Shown piece by piece: positions 12,923 to 20,907 of a stretch of DNA of 33,949 nt (within the stretch, counting starts at the first letter, position 1; every line of letters begins with the position of its first letter). The DNA lies in contig USDK01000031.1 of assembly GCA_900553355.1 (NCBI GenBank), forward strand, positions 1-33,949. The letters are read 5' to 3'. The translations under genes were made by a program, and so were the position numbers. The stretch comes from an uncultured Lachnospiraceae bacterium (GTDB taxonomy: Bacteria; Bacillota; Clostridia; Lachnospirales; Lachnospiraceae). Below the pieces are notes generated by a model, which was not told the DNA's origin, ran no database searches, and saw only the letters and a list, made by a program, of their open reading frames with translations.

Positions 12923-14467
12923 ATGTATAACTTTGTTGATACTACAACCGGGAGTGCATCATCCAGTGAACTCCCGGCAGAAGCCCTGCAGATCAACGGG
13001 GCGTATATTGAAAACGAAATAGAGGGATACCGTACCCTGTATGTCCTTGGCAGGGAGCTGACGGAGGCGGAGATCACGGAGCTTCAGATCGGGCAGATGG
13101 ACGGCTCCGAGTACCGGAACAGCCGGATCGTATCCCGGAGCATCACGGTAGGGTATCAGCTGCTGTCAGATTCCCCGGAAGACTTCCGGGAGAAGTTCAA
13201 TGAGCTGAACAAAATCCTGAACCAGAAAGAAGCAAAGTTGATCTTTGCAGATGAGCCGGACAAATACTTCATTGGCACGAAGAGTGAGATTGGGGATGTG
13301 AAAGAAGGCCGGCTGAATGTTACCGGGGAATTTGTGCTCTACTGCTGTGATCCGTATAAATATGCGACCACTGAAAAAAGCTTCCAAGCTGAGGCTAATG
13401 ATGATGGAGTGCTGGAAGTTACAGTTGAAAATGATGGAGCCGTCAATGTCCCAGTTAGTTATGAGATCACCCACAATCATGAGAATGGCTACATCGGCAT
13501 CGTATCTGAGTACGGCGCCATACAGCTAGGGAAAGTGCAGGAGGCTGACGGGGAAAGCTACCAGCAGAACGAAACACTGATAGACGGGATCCAGACCCTG
13601 GTAAGCGCAGCGGATGACCACGGCACCAACTACATGCACCCGGATCATGACATGGGCGGCACCTTGGATTATATGTCTGAGGAAGATGCCCTGGTGATCG
13701 GCAGCATGGGAACCGGGCAGGCAGGGAAGTGGTGCGGCGGCATGCGGACAATCCCGGTCCCGGAAGACTCGGAAGGCGAGGCAGGGGCGAAAAACTTTTG
13801 GTGCTACCTGAACTGGTATTTTCAAACGGGACTGCTTGGCCAGACCGGGGAACAGTCCATTGCATTCCTGACAGAAGATAACAAGGTGATCTGCGGCTAC
13901 AGCCTGTACAAGTCAGACATGTCTGGGAACACGGCGGCCCTGGAGTTCTGGCTGAACGGGAAGGTTATCGAGTCTAAGTTATTTACACCGTCCGGAAATC
14001 AATATGAGAACCCGTTCAATGGGCCACGGGGGAACCAGGACATAACCAAAGAAGGTGATAGAGTACGTTTCTACTGGGACGGCATCTATTCATATAAGTC
14101 TGACCCGGCCATCAAAGATATGGTCTGTACGAAGATCCAGGTGGCATTTACCCAGTATTACGGGCGTGATATCCATCCGTGGGGGCAGTATGTAACCCGG
14201 AACTATCTACGGAACCTGATCTTCCAGAAGATGGCTGTGGATAAGTGGAAGGATATCCCGAACCGATATGCGGCAGGGGATGTCATTACGATTGATGGTG
14301 CTGCTACAAAAGTATATCGGAACGGCATGAACATCACCGGGGATGAGATCACCGGGAGCAAATATTTCCTTGCCCCGCCTGGGGAAACGAAGATCCAGTT
14401 TTCTTTTTCGGATTTTTCAAATCCCAAGCCCACGGTAAAGGCAAAGATAAGGGAGGCATATCTATAA
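12923..14467 (+). CDS. Distal tail protein (Dit) with inserted carbohydrate-binding-like domain
   Basis: The product has 514 residues. Residues about 15-155 resemble the siphovirus tail family (Dit N-terminal domain: YIENEIEGYRTLYVLGRELTEAEI through LNVTGEFVLYCCDPYKY). The C-terminal section (about 420-514; GDVITIDGAATKVYRNGMN, then FLAPPGETKIQFSFSD) closes the Dit fold. Between them, about 190-410, lies an insertion with Trp-rich beta strands (FWCYLNWYFQTGLLG; ALEFWLNGKVIESKLF) that looks like a lectin or CBM-type jelly roll. Evolved Dit proteins with such insertions bind host cell-wall glycans. It forms the hub ring at the tail tip, next to Tal. Confidence 0.88.
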   Translation: MYNFVDTTTGSASSSELPAEALQINGAYIENEIEGYRTLYVLGRELTEAEITELQIGQMDGSEYRNSRIVSRSITVGYQLLSDSPEDFREKFNELNKILNQKEAKLIFADEPDKYFIGTKSEIGDVKEGRLNVTGEFVLYCCDPYKYATTEKSFQAEANDDGVLEVTVENDGAVNVPVSYEITHNHENGYIGIVSEYGAIQLGKVQEADGESYQQNETLIDGIQTLVSAADDHGTNYMHPDHDMGGTLDYMSEEDALVIGSMGTGQAGKWCGGMRTIPVPEDSEGEAGAKNFWCYLNWYFQTGLLGQTGEQSIAFLTEDNKVICGYSLYKSDMSGNTAALEFWLNGKVIESKLFTPSGNQYENPFNGPRGNQDITKEGDRVRFYWDGIYSYKSDPAIKDMVCTKIQVAFTQYYGRDIHPWGQYVTRNYLRNLIFQKMAVDKWKDIPNRYAAGDVITIDGAATKVYRNGMNITGDEITGSKYFLAPPGETKIQFSFSDFSNPKPTVKAKIREAYL

Positions 14468-17400
14468 ATGGAAGAAATAAGGATTGCAGTCCTGGACCCG
14501 GGAGACCAGGTGCTGGGATATATGGACAATACGGCGCCGTTAGCATTACATTATTATGATGACGAGCTACATGAGTACCTGCAGGGCAGCGCGTATACAT
14601 ATAATTTTACCTGCAGCGCCGGGCATGAGGACAGCCAGCATATCGTGGAAGGCAACAAGATCGCTTTCCGGGATGCCGGCCAGCAGAAGGATTATTATCT
14701 GAATATTGTGCATGTGGAAAAGGATGAGCAGGAGATCCGGGCAGAGTGCTACGGGCTCCTGTTTGAGCTTTTGAACGAGGAAAAAGAAGCGTATTCCGCG
14801 GCGCAGGCCATGACGTTCGCACAGTATTGGGCGGTCATTGATGCGGAAGGCAGCACGGTCCTGGGGCTGAACGAGGTGTCTGATAAGTCGATCAAGCACG
14901 AATGGACCGGCACGGAGACTCTTCTTGCCAGGCTGTATTCCCTGGCAAATGTGTTTAGCGCCGAAATAGAGTTCATAGCAGAACTGAATGACGATTATTT
15001 ACTGAAGCGGGTGGTGGCAAACGTGTACCGGGAGCACTCGGATACGGATCAAGGGATCGGCCGGGAACGGACAGACATCACACTGCGGTATGGTAAGGAC
15101 GTAACCGGAATCACAAAGACATCAGATATCACAGACCTGTATACTGCGATCCAGCCGACCGGAAAGGATGGGCTTACCATTGCGAGTATCGTCCGGGAGG
15201 AATATGACAGTAACGGCAACGTGGAGTATTTCACGGTTTATGGCGATGGCGCGATCCGGGCAAAGCAGGCCAGGGACCGGTTCCCCTCCAATCTGTCCAA
15301 AAAGGAAGACGGCTACATCCTGAGGTTCTGGTCCTATGAGACAGACAATGTAGAGATGCTGTATGGCCAGGCTCTGGCGGAGCTGAAGAAGCTCTCCGAG
15401 CCACAGGTCAGCTATGAGGTGGACGGGTATTTTGGCACAGCGATCGGGGACACGGTGAACATTGTAGATGAAGCATATAACCCACCGCTGTACCTGAACG
15501 CCAGGGTTACGGAGCAGATCCGAAGCTTTACGGACCCAACACAAAATAAAACGACCTTCAGCAACTTCCGGGAGCTTCAGAGCCAGATCGACCAGGATCT
15601 GCTGGATCAGATGCAGGAGATGGTGGACGCGAACCGTACCTATACCTGCTCCATTATCACGGACAACGGCATCATCTTCAAGAACGGGGCGGGCAGCACG
15701 ACATTGACCGCATCGGTCATGGATGCCGGGAATGACCTAACGGACACCATGACCATTTCCTGGAAGAAAGACGGTGTATCTGCAGGGACAGGCAAGAGCC
15801 TGACGGTTCAAGCAGCGGATATCAACGGAAAGGCTGTGTACAGTTACGAGGCGAGAGATTCCAATGGGATCCTGCGGGGCGTGTGCGAAGTGACGGTCAG
15901 CAATGTAGATGACGGTGAGCAAGGGCCGGAAGGACCACAGGGCCAGCAAGGAGAGCAGGGGCCACAAGGTGAGCAAGGTCCCCAGGGAGAAAAGGGCGAC
16001 AAAGGCGACAAGGGAGACCAGGGAGAGCGTGGATTGCAGGGACTGCAGGGCGAGAAAGGAGACCAGGGGATCCCAGGTCCTGCCGGGAAAGACGGAGAAG
16101 ACGGAGCGGACGGAAAGACCAGCTATACCCATATCGCATATGCCAACAGCGCAGATGGGCAGACAGATTTCTCCGTGTCAGACAGCAACCGGGATTACAT
16201 CGGCATGTATGTGGATTTTGCGGCAATCGACAGCACAGACCCTACTGATTACGCCTGGAGTAAGATTAAAGGAGCGGACGGGGCGCAGGGCACGCCAGGG
16301 AAAGCTGGGGCAGATGGGAAGACACCATATCTGCATATTGCTTATGCCAACAGTGCAGATGGTTCCAGCGGTTTTTCCACGACCGACAGCACCAACAAAC
16401 TGTATATTGGCCAGTATACTGACTATACAGCGGCAGACAGCACAGACCCTGCGAAATATTCCTGGACGCGTATTAAAGGGGACACCGGAGCAACTGGCCC
16501 GAAAGGGGATAAGGGTGATACCGGAGCGCAAGGAGAACAGGGGGAAAAAGGGGATAAGGGAGACACGGGAGCGACTGGACCGAAGGGGGATAAAGGAGAT
16601 ACCGGTGCTGCCGGTGTCGGGATCAAATCCGTCACAGAATACTATGCGGTATCTTCTTTCAACAGCACAGCTCCGACATCCTGGAGCACTTCTGTGCCAA
16701 CTATGACGACGACCAATAAGTACCTTTGGAACTATGAGAGGATCACATATACCGATAATACCACCAGTGACAGCGCAAAAAGGGTAATTGGCGTTTACGG
16801 AAATACTGGGGCTACCGGCGCGAAAGGAGACAAGGGCGACACAGGTGATACAGGTGCTACTGGAGCCAAAGGTGATAAGGGTGATACGGGAGCGACTGGC
16901 AACGGCATCAGCAGTATTACAAACTATTACCTGGCAACGACGGCATCCAGCGGTGTTACCACATCGACTTCCGGATGGACGACCAGTATTCAGACAATCA
17001 CCACCAGCAAGAAATACCTGTGGAATTATGAGGTGGTCAAGTATACCAATGGTTCCAGCACCACTACATCCCCACACATCATCGGCGTGTATGGAAACAC
17101 TGGAGCGACCGGGGCGAAGGGCGACAAAGGCGATACTGGAGATACTGGACCACAGGGGCCTAAGGGAGACAAGGGCGATACAGGCGCTAAAGGTGACAAA
17201 GGAGATGACGGGGCGGATGGCCAGATGCTGTATGCAACAAGTTCCACAGCATCAGCAACCGTGGCAAAAGTGGCTACACTGGCGGCCGGCAAGCTGACCC
17301 TGAAGGCCGGGGCAACGGTGGCCGTTCGGTTTACTTATGCGAACAATGCCGCCAGCCCGACCCTTAACGTTGGGGGTACTGGGGCAAAGGCCATTTACAC

Positions 17401-18079
17401 CCAGGGTGTCCGCTATGCGTACTGGGCGGCAGGTGCGACCGTGATTTTTACTTATGATGGCACTTACTGGAGAGTAGCAAGCGAGCCAGTGTACGCAAGC
17501 ACAGTGACGGTGGGGAATCCGGCAGGGAAAAATGTGCTTATAGACGATAACGGTATAAGCATGCGCAATGCAAGCGAGGTACTCGCATCTTTTATGCAGA
17601 ATGTAATCGATCTCTTAAATGGGCAGCTGAGATTTGGAGTGCTTCAGGAGAGCGCAGGAGTCATAGAGTCGTATATTCGAGCCTCTAATTTAAGGATTGG
17701 AGTCAGAGCGCCAGGTGAGATGGGGTATGAGGAGTCTACGCATCTTGATATAAATTCTGACGAAGTCGATATCAACGGCATTACGGACACCACTCTCAAA
17801 CTCCTAAACAGCGGAACCGGGGATGCTGGATCGGCGCTTAAGTTCCGGGAGACAACGGGAAATCTTATTTATGGTTGCTGGTCACCTGGCTTATATCCAT
17901 ATCCTGGGTATTACACATCTAACGGTGCCCCAAATGACTGGGCCGGAACGATGCTGACTTTGCCGGTGTCTGATGCAAATGGCGGATATGCAAAGTTTGC
18001 GTTTTCCTACGATTGTAAAATATACGGATTGAGACAGAATTCAGATGGTACTGTAACGCAGAACTGGGCTGTTGTCTAA
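14468..18079 (+). CDS. Tail-associated endopeptidase-like hub (Tal) with collagen-like fibre and receptor-binding end
   Basis: The product has 1203 residues; the start follows the Dit stop directly and AAGGGAGG lies upstream. Residues 1-380 match the prophage tail endopeptidase/Tal family. Five collagen-like Gly-X-Y blocks follow, at about 483-545, 600-618, 671-718, 778-813 and 875-919. Between them lie two copies of a domain starting HIAYANSADG (about 556-598 and 622-668) and two of a domain with KYLWNYE (about 720-776 and 815-873). The C-terminal 280 residues are a beta-rich fibre end, probably receptor binding, with more AT-rich DNA near 17,620. Block number and domain copies may vary by recombination. 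Confidence 0.88.
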   Translation: MEEIRIAVLDPGDQVLGYMDNTAPLALHYYDDELHEYLQGSAYTYNFTCSAGHEDSQHIVEGNKIAFRDAGQQKDYYLNIVHVEKDEQEIRAECYGLLFELLNEEKEAYSAAQAMTFAQYWAVIDAEGSTVLGLNEVSDKSIKHEWTGTETLLARLYSLANVFSAEIEFIAELNDDYLLKRVVANVYREHSDTDQGIGRERTDITLRYGKDVTGITKTSDITDLYTAIQPTGKDGLTIASIVREEYDSNGNVEYFTVYGDGAIRAKQARDRFPSNLSKKEDGYILRFWSYETDNVEMLYGQALAELKKLSEPQVSYEVDGYFGTAIGDTVNIVDEAYNPPLYLNARVTEQIRSFTDPTQNKTTFSNFRELQSQIDQDLLDQMQEMVDANRTYTCSIITDNGIIFKNGAGSTTLTASVMDAGNDLTDTMTISWKKDGVSAGTGKSLTVQAADINGKAVYSYEARDSNGILRGVCEVTVSNVDDGEQGPEGPQGQQGEQGPQGEQGPQGEKGDKGDKGDQGERGLQGLQGEKGDQGIPGPAGKDGEDGADGKTSYTHIAYANSADGQTDFSVSDSNRDYIGMYVDFAAIDSTDPTDYAWSKIKGADGAQGTPGKAGADGKTPYLHIAYANSADGSSGFSTTDSTNKLYIGQYTDYTAADSTDPAKYSWTRIKGDTGATGPKGDKGDTGAQGEQGEKGDKGDTGATGPKGDKGDTGAAGVGIKSVTEYYAVSSFNSTAPTSWSTSVPTMTTTNKYLWNYERITYTDNTTSDSAKRVIGVYGNTGATGAKGDKGDTGDTGATGAKGDKGDTGATGNGISSITNYYLATTASSGVTTSTSGWTTSIQTITTSKKYLWNYEVVKYTNGSSTTTSPHIIGVYGNTGATGAKGDKGDTGDTGPQGPKGDKGDTGAKGDKGDDGADGQMLYATSSTASATVAKVATLAAGKLTLKAGATVAVRFTYANNAASPTLNVGGTGAKAIYTQGVRYAYWAAGATVIFTYDGTYWRVASEPVYASTVTVGNPAGKNVLIDDNGISMRNASEVLASFMQNVIDLLNGQLRFGVLQESAGVIESYIRASNLRIGVRAPGEMGYEESTHLDINSDEVDINGITDTTLKLLNSGTGDAGSALKFRETTGNLIYGCWSPGLYPYPGYYTSNGAPNDWAGTMLTLPVSDANGGYAKFAFSYDCKIYGLRQNSDGTVTQNWAVV

Positions 18080-18108
18080 GTGTGGGAGGTAAAATGGAGA
18101 TTAGAGCG

Positions 18109-18130
18109 AGACCGTAACAGGTCTTATTTT
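18109..18130 (+). terminator. Weak hairpin between the tail fibre and lysis genes
   Basis: AGACC (18109-18113) pairs with GGTCT (18120-18124) across a 6-nt loop and is followed by TATTTTATT. The stem is only 5 bp, so termination would be partial. A 7-codon frame with a GGGAGG RBS (start at 18094) ends within it and is probably not a gene. Confidence 0.4.
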
Positions 18131-18158
18131 ATTGCATAAATTATTAAAGGAGGTTGAC

Positions 18159-18470
18159 ATGGAAAATGTAATCAGCAGGGAGGAACACGATGAATTTGCC
18201 CGCCGCATGGAGGACGAGCACAAGCGCATCAGTCATAGGCTGACAGACCTGGAGGAGACGGTCCGGCAGATCGGGCAACTGACGGCCAGCGTGGAGAAAC
18301 TGGCCGTGTCAGTGGAAAGCATGGCTAAGACGCAAGCCAGGCAGGGAGAACGCCTGGAGGAGCTGGAAAGCCGGGACGGGAAGATGTGGCGGAAGGTGAG
18401 CGGATATGTGCTCACTACAGTTATTGGAGCAATATTAACATTTGTTTTGATGCAGATTGGCATCAGATAG
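18159..18470 (+). CDS. XhlA-like lysis-associated membrane protein
   Basis: The start is the ATG at 18159, preceded by AAAGGAGG (18146-18153); it gives 103 residues. Residues 1-75 form a charged coiled coil (RRMEDEHKRISHRLTDLEETV, then SVEKLAVSVESMAKTQAR) and residues about 81-101 are one membrane segment (VLTTVIGAILTFVLMQI). This layout is that of hemolysin XhlA-like phage proteins, which work with a holin in host lysis. It is followed at once by the holin and endolysin genes. Confidence 0.85.
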   Translation: MENVISREEHDEFARRMEDEHKRISHRLTDLEETVRQIGQLTASVEKLAVSVESMAKTQARQGERLEELESRDGKMWRKVSGYVLTTVIGAILTFVLMQIGIR

Positions 18471-18481
18471 GAGGAATGACT

Positions 18482-18808
18482 ATGAATATGGAACTCTTAA
18501 TGCAGTATATTACTTATGCACTGATCGCGATCGGTGTTCTGGCCTTCCTGGTGAGCGCCATTACCCAGGTAATCAAAGAGATGCCAGCCCTTAAGAATAT
18601 TCAGACAAACGCCGTGGCATTAGTCACAGCGCTGATTCTTTGTCCGGTGTCGGTGATTATTGCCTGCCAGTATTTTAATATTGTAATTACTTGGTATTAT
18701 GTATTTGCATCCTTTATTGCGGCGTTTATTGTGTACCTTGTCTCCACAGGAGGCTGGGAAAAAGTATCTGCGATGTGGAACCGAACCAAATATAAAAAAT
18801 CTAATTAA
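18482..18808 (+). CDS. Phage holin
   Basis: The product has 108 residues from the ATG at 18482; AGGAGG at 18469-18474 has correct spacing to it and is too close to an ATG at 18476. Three hydrophobic segments (about 9-30, 44-61, 66-88) are followed by a short basic tail (NRTKYKKSN), a class I holin-like topology. Holins open the membrane for endolysin at the end of the lytic cycle. Position between the XhlA-like gene and the endolysin supports the role. An intrinsic terminator follows. Confidence 0.82.
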   Translation: MNMELLMQYITYALIAIGVLAFLVSAITQVIKEMPALKNIQTNAVALVTALILCPVSVIIACQYFNIVITWYYVFASFIAAFIVYLVSTGGWEKVSAMWNRTKYKKSN

Positions 18809-18811
18809 TCG

Positions 18812-18834
18812 GGGCGCTGATTAGCGCTCTTTTT
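18812..18834 (+). terminator. Intrinsic terminator between holin and endolysin
   Basis: GGGCGCT (18812-18818) pairs with AGCGCTC (18823-18829) with one G-U pair and a GATT tetraloop, then T5 (18830-18834). It would reduce endolysin transcript relative to holin. Confidence 0.75.
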
Positions 18835-18835
18835 G

Positions 18836-18849
18836 TTGCGATATCGCAA
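18836..18849. promoter_or_regulatory. Perfect 14-bp palindrome upstream of the endolysin RBS
   Basis: TTGCGATATCGCAA is fully self-complementary and lies directly after the terminator T-run and just before the endolysin RBS (GGAAAGGAG at 18851-18859). It could be a protein-binding site or a small RNA fold. No clear promoter is seen next to it. Confidence 0.4.
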
Positions 18850-18871
18850 TGGAAAGGAGATATAAGATATA

Positions 18872-19849
18872 ATGAGTAAGATTGACATGTATTGTAATTG
18901 GATGAAAGAACTGGCCAATAATCCGCTGCACGGTTATGACCAGCAATATCGGTGGGGCGAGAAAGGGGATTATGATTGTTCCAGTGCAGTCATCAGTGCG
19001 CTGGAATATGCCGATATCCCAGCCAAATCTAATGGTGCCACTTATACTGGGAATATGTACTTTGTGCTGACAAAACTTGGATTTGTTGATATGACTGGAA
19101 GTGTGAACCGTGCCACAGGAAGCGGAATGAAAAAAGGCGACATCTTGTTAAACCACACTCATCACGTGGCGGTTCATCTTGGGAACGGTCAGTTAGTTCA
19201 GGCCAGCATCAATGAAAAAGGAACGGCCACTGGTGGCACCCCCGGCGATCAGACGGGGAACGAAACGAACATCCGGGCGTATTATAACTATCCTTGGGAC
19301 TGTGTACTCCGTTATCAAGGACAGGGGCTTGGCGATCCAGTATTTATCAAACAGTCCGAACAATTAGATATTGGATTCAACTTCTCAATGCCGAATAATA
19401 AGGGACGTTTTAAGTGGTTATTATATGACGTTTCTAAAAATGTATGGGAAACGCTGGTGGCCTGGACAGCCAGCAACTGGATTTCGCTCAAGAAAGACAA
19501 GAGCGGTGCCGGATACCTGGTGCAGTGCCAGCTTTATGATCTTGATCAGAAAAATGCACATTTGATCGACACCAAGACCATCGGCACGGATGCCGGTACC
19601 GGTACGGTGATCAATGGCACATATGCTGCCTACCGGAGTGACGGCAGCATCTTGATCGGCTGCTCTTCGAATAATGCAGACGTGGACTTAAAGATGAAGG
19701 TCTATAACTGCACTACCCAGAAATGGTTCACCCAGTTTGATGGCCAGTGGGCATCCTTTACACCGGATCCGGGGACGAACTACATCATCCAGTTTGAGGC
19801 CTATGCCAAGGATGGCACTCTGTTGGACTACAAAGCGGTCGGCGTATAA
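18872..19849 (+). CDS. Endolysin, NlpC/P60-like peptidoglycan hydrolase with C-terminal repeat domains
   Basis: The product has 325 residues with AAAGGAG upstream. Residues 1-150 are a cysteine-peptidase-like phage amidase/endopeptidase domain: Cys36 in DYDCSSAV, and a His region HTHHVAVHLGNGQ at 95-107. The rest holds two copies of a beta-rich module (about 160-240 and 245-325; FKWLLYDVSKNVWETLVAW and MKVYNCTTQKWFTQFDGQWASF), probably cell-wall binding. It cleaves host peptidoglycan at the end of infection and is the last phage gene before the host junction. The exact bond cut is not determined. Confidence 0.88.
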   Translation: MSKIDMYCNWMKELANNPLHGYDQQYRWGEKGDYDCSSAVISALEYADIPAKSNGATYTGNMYFVLTKLGFVDMTGSVNRATGSGMKKGDILLNHTHHVAVHLGNGQLVQASINEKGTATGGTPGDQTGNETNIRAYYNYPWDCVLRYQGQGLGDPVFIKQSEQLDIGFNFSMPNNKGRFKWLLYDVSKNVWETLVAWTASNWISLKKDKSGAGYLVQCQLYDLDQKNAHLIDTKTIGTDAGTGTVINGTYAAYRSDGSILIGCSSNNADVDLKMKVYNCTTQKWFTQFDGQWASFTPDPGTNYIIQFEAYAKDGTLLDYKAVGV

Positions 19850-19855
19850 TGAGAG

Positions 19856-19881
19856 TCCCGGGGCCTTCAAAAGCCCCGGGA
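19856..19881 (+). terminator. Strong GC hairpin after the endolysin gene
   Basis: TCCCGGGGC (19856-19864) pairs perfectly with GCCCCGGGA (19873-19881) across an 8-nt loop, directly after the last phage gene. The T-run of a classical terminator is missing, yet position and stability suggest termination of the late operon. Confidence 0.6.
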
Positions 19882-19928
19882 ATACGGAATATTGTATCGT
19901 CTTCGTATTGTATTTCTTCCTATTAAAA

Positions 19929-20147
19929 TCATTTCCACAGAAAACTGGATGCTTCTTCGGTGCCAATGTCTGTCAGGGTTCCGGTCACTTCTTTATACGG
20001 CATTGTGTACCTCTGAGACAGATAGCGCATAGAAGCGGCCAGTTCCCCGTCAGGTCCGCCAAACTGACTGATGATGACCTGAGCGAGTTTAGGATTGGTA
20101 TGTGTGATTTTTACCGGATACTGCAGTCTTTTTTCATAATTCCACAT
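19929..20147 (-). pseudogene. cotJC: cotJC N-terminal fragment, split by the prophage
   Basis: Residues 1-65 (MWNYEKRLQYPVKITHTNPK through GTLTDIGTEE) match the start of the CotJC manganese-catalase-like spore coat protein, which is normally about 190 residues. After GTEE the family continues with a helix like (L/F)AHLEM; here the frame instead reads ASSFLWK and stops in phage DNA. The metal-binding helices are lost. The RBS is GGAGG inside the end of cotJB. The remaining cotJC sequence should lie at the prophage left end outside the window. Precise excision would restore it, so it is a split gene rather than a simple loss. Confidence 0.85.
19945..19967. other. Prophage right attachment junction (attR), approximate
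   Basis: CotJC similarity ends at codon 65 (19953-19955). The crossover must lie close to GCTTCTTCGGTGCC (19951-19964), which would be the core shared with attL. The limits are inferred from where protein similarity stops, since the left end is not visible. Confidence 0.6.
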
Positions 20148-20150
20148 AAA

Positions 20151-20423
20151 TTAGCATCCTCCTTCCTGCCAGGGCCATGGTTCATTGATCCAGCACCAGC
20201 GGTCAGAAGACGATGCGGCGGTATCCAGGGTCAGGGGCCCGTAATATTTTGCATATTCCTTTAAAGCGTCTACTCTTTGCTTCTTTAGTTCATCAAAACA
20301 CTGTAAAGCGTCCTGATCTTTAGGGTGCGTGTCTAAAAACAGTTTCGTGTCATCCGCCGCAAAACTGACTATGTTGATCCAGTCTAAAAGTTCCCGGCGG
20401 CATGGCCTTTTACGATCTTCCAT
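20151..20423 (-). CDS. cotJB: Spore coat protein CotJB
   Basis: The product has 90 residues with the CotJB features LLDWINIVSFAADDTKLFLDTHPKD, a central KEYAKYYGPLTLD and the C-terminal WCWINEPWPWQ. It overlaps the end of cotJA by 14 bp and precedes cotJC by 3 bp, giving the usual cotJABC order. In Bacillus subtilis the CotJ proteins belong to the inner spore coat layers and depend on sigma-E. The gene is intact, but its partner cotJC is cut by the prophage. Confidence 0.92.
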   Translation of the reverse strand: MEDRKRPCRRELLDWINIVSFAADDTKLFLDTHPKDQDALQCFDELKKQRVDALKEYAKYYGPLTLDTAASSSDRWCWINEPWPWQEGGC

Positions 20424-20703
20424 TGCAGCAGCCTCCTATTCCCCGGAACGGTTTATCCAGTTCTTCAAAAATGGTCCCACGTTGAAATGCTTTTTCGGCT
20501 TTGTAGATATTCCTCCACTCCTGCCATGGGACATAGGCCATTGCCAGCGGCATATCCGCCAGATCGCCATGATCCATGCAGTGTTCATGGCTGGTTTCTG
20601 CCGACAGAGGACAGCCTCCGGTCTGGGGCATTGCCTGTGCGTTCTGACGCATACATCCGTTCTGACGCATTTGACCAGCCATATTATATCGGTAATTTGG
20701 CAT
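20410..20703 (-). CDS. cotJA: Spore coat-associated protein CotJA
   Basis: The start at 20703 has AAGGAG eight bases upstream (complement of 20712-20717) and gives 97 residues; a longer frame from 20757 has no RBS. The C-terminal part, ADMPLAMAYVPWQEWRNIYK followed by AFQRGTIFEELDKPFRG, is the CotJA signature. The N-terminal 45 residues are rich in Met, Gln, Asn and Cys and look variable. It heads the cotJ operon and is transcribed divergently from the SEDS gene at 20908. Confidence 0.93.
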   Translation of the reverse strand: MPNYRYNMAGQMRQNGCMRQNAQAMPQTGGCPLSAETSHEHCMDHGDLADMPLAMAYVPWQEWRNIYKAEKAFQRGTIFEELDKPFRGIGGCCNGRS

Positions 20704-20768
20704 CTGCCATGCTCCTTTCAGACAATCTCCGGTTATCCAGATCTTGCTCTGATACACTTTTCAATAAT

Positions 20769-20776
20769 ATTGTATG
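20769..20776 (-). promoter_or_regulatory. Candidate sigma-E -10 element of the cotJ operon
   Basis: The - strand reads CATACAAT, matching the sigma-E -10 consensus, 66 bp upstream of cotJA. A -35 element at the usual distance is weak. cotJ operons are expected to be mother-cell expressed, so the call rests on the motif plus the known biology. Confidence 0.4.
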
Positions 20777-20907
20777 GGTACAGGTAAAAAACTGTGCATA
20801 TTTTCCGAACGGCCGGCATATATTTTCGCCCATTATTTCATTTAGGGTACAGGGGTTGCATTTTAGTTTTATATCTGATTAAATATATACGATGGGAGTG
20901 TAATCAG

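Larger units (their letters stand above)
1..19952 (+). mobile_element. Prophage, right-hand part (head, tail and lysis modules)
   Basis: All + strand genes from the window start to the endolysin belong to one siphovirus morphogenesis and lysis series in canonical order: MuF, protease, scaffold, capsid, connectors, tail tube, chaperones, tape measure, Dit, Tal, holin, endolysin. The right boundary is placed at about 19,952, where the - strand cotJC reading frame stops matching the CotJC family. The left end, terminase, portal, integrase and repressor are outside the window. The structural genes are compact, with start/stop overlaps and few gaps. Two AT-rich accessory insertions (about 690-1554 and 6217-9165) interrupt this otherwise continuous series. 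Confidence 0.93.

Noticed and set aside
15909..17297. Open frames in other phases within the collagen-like part of Tal
   Set aside because: They arise from repeated GGN-CAN-AAN codons; no RBS and only Arg/Lys-rich repeats encoded.
19737..20264. + strand frame of 175 codons across attR
   Set aside because: It crosses the prophage-host junction and lies antisense to the clear cotJC/cotJB genes.
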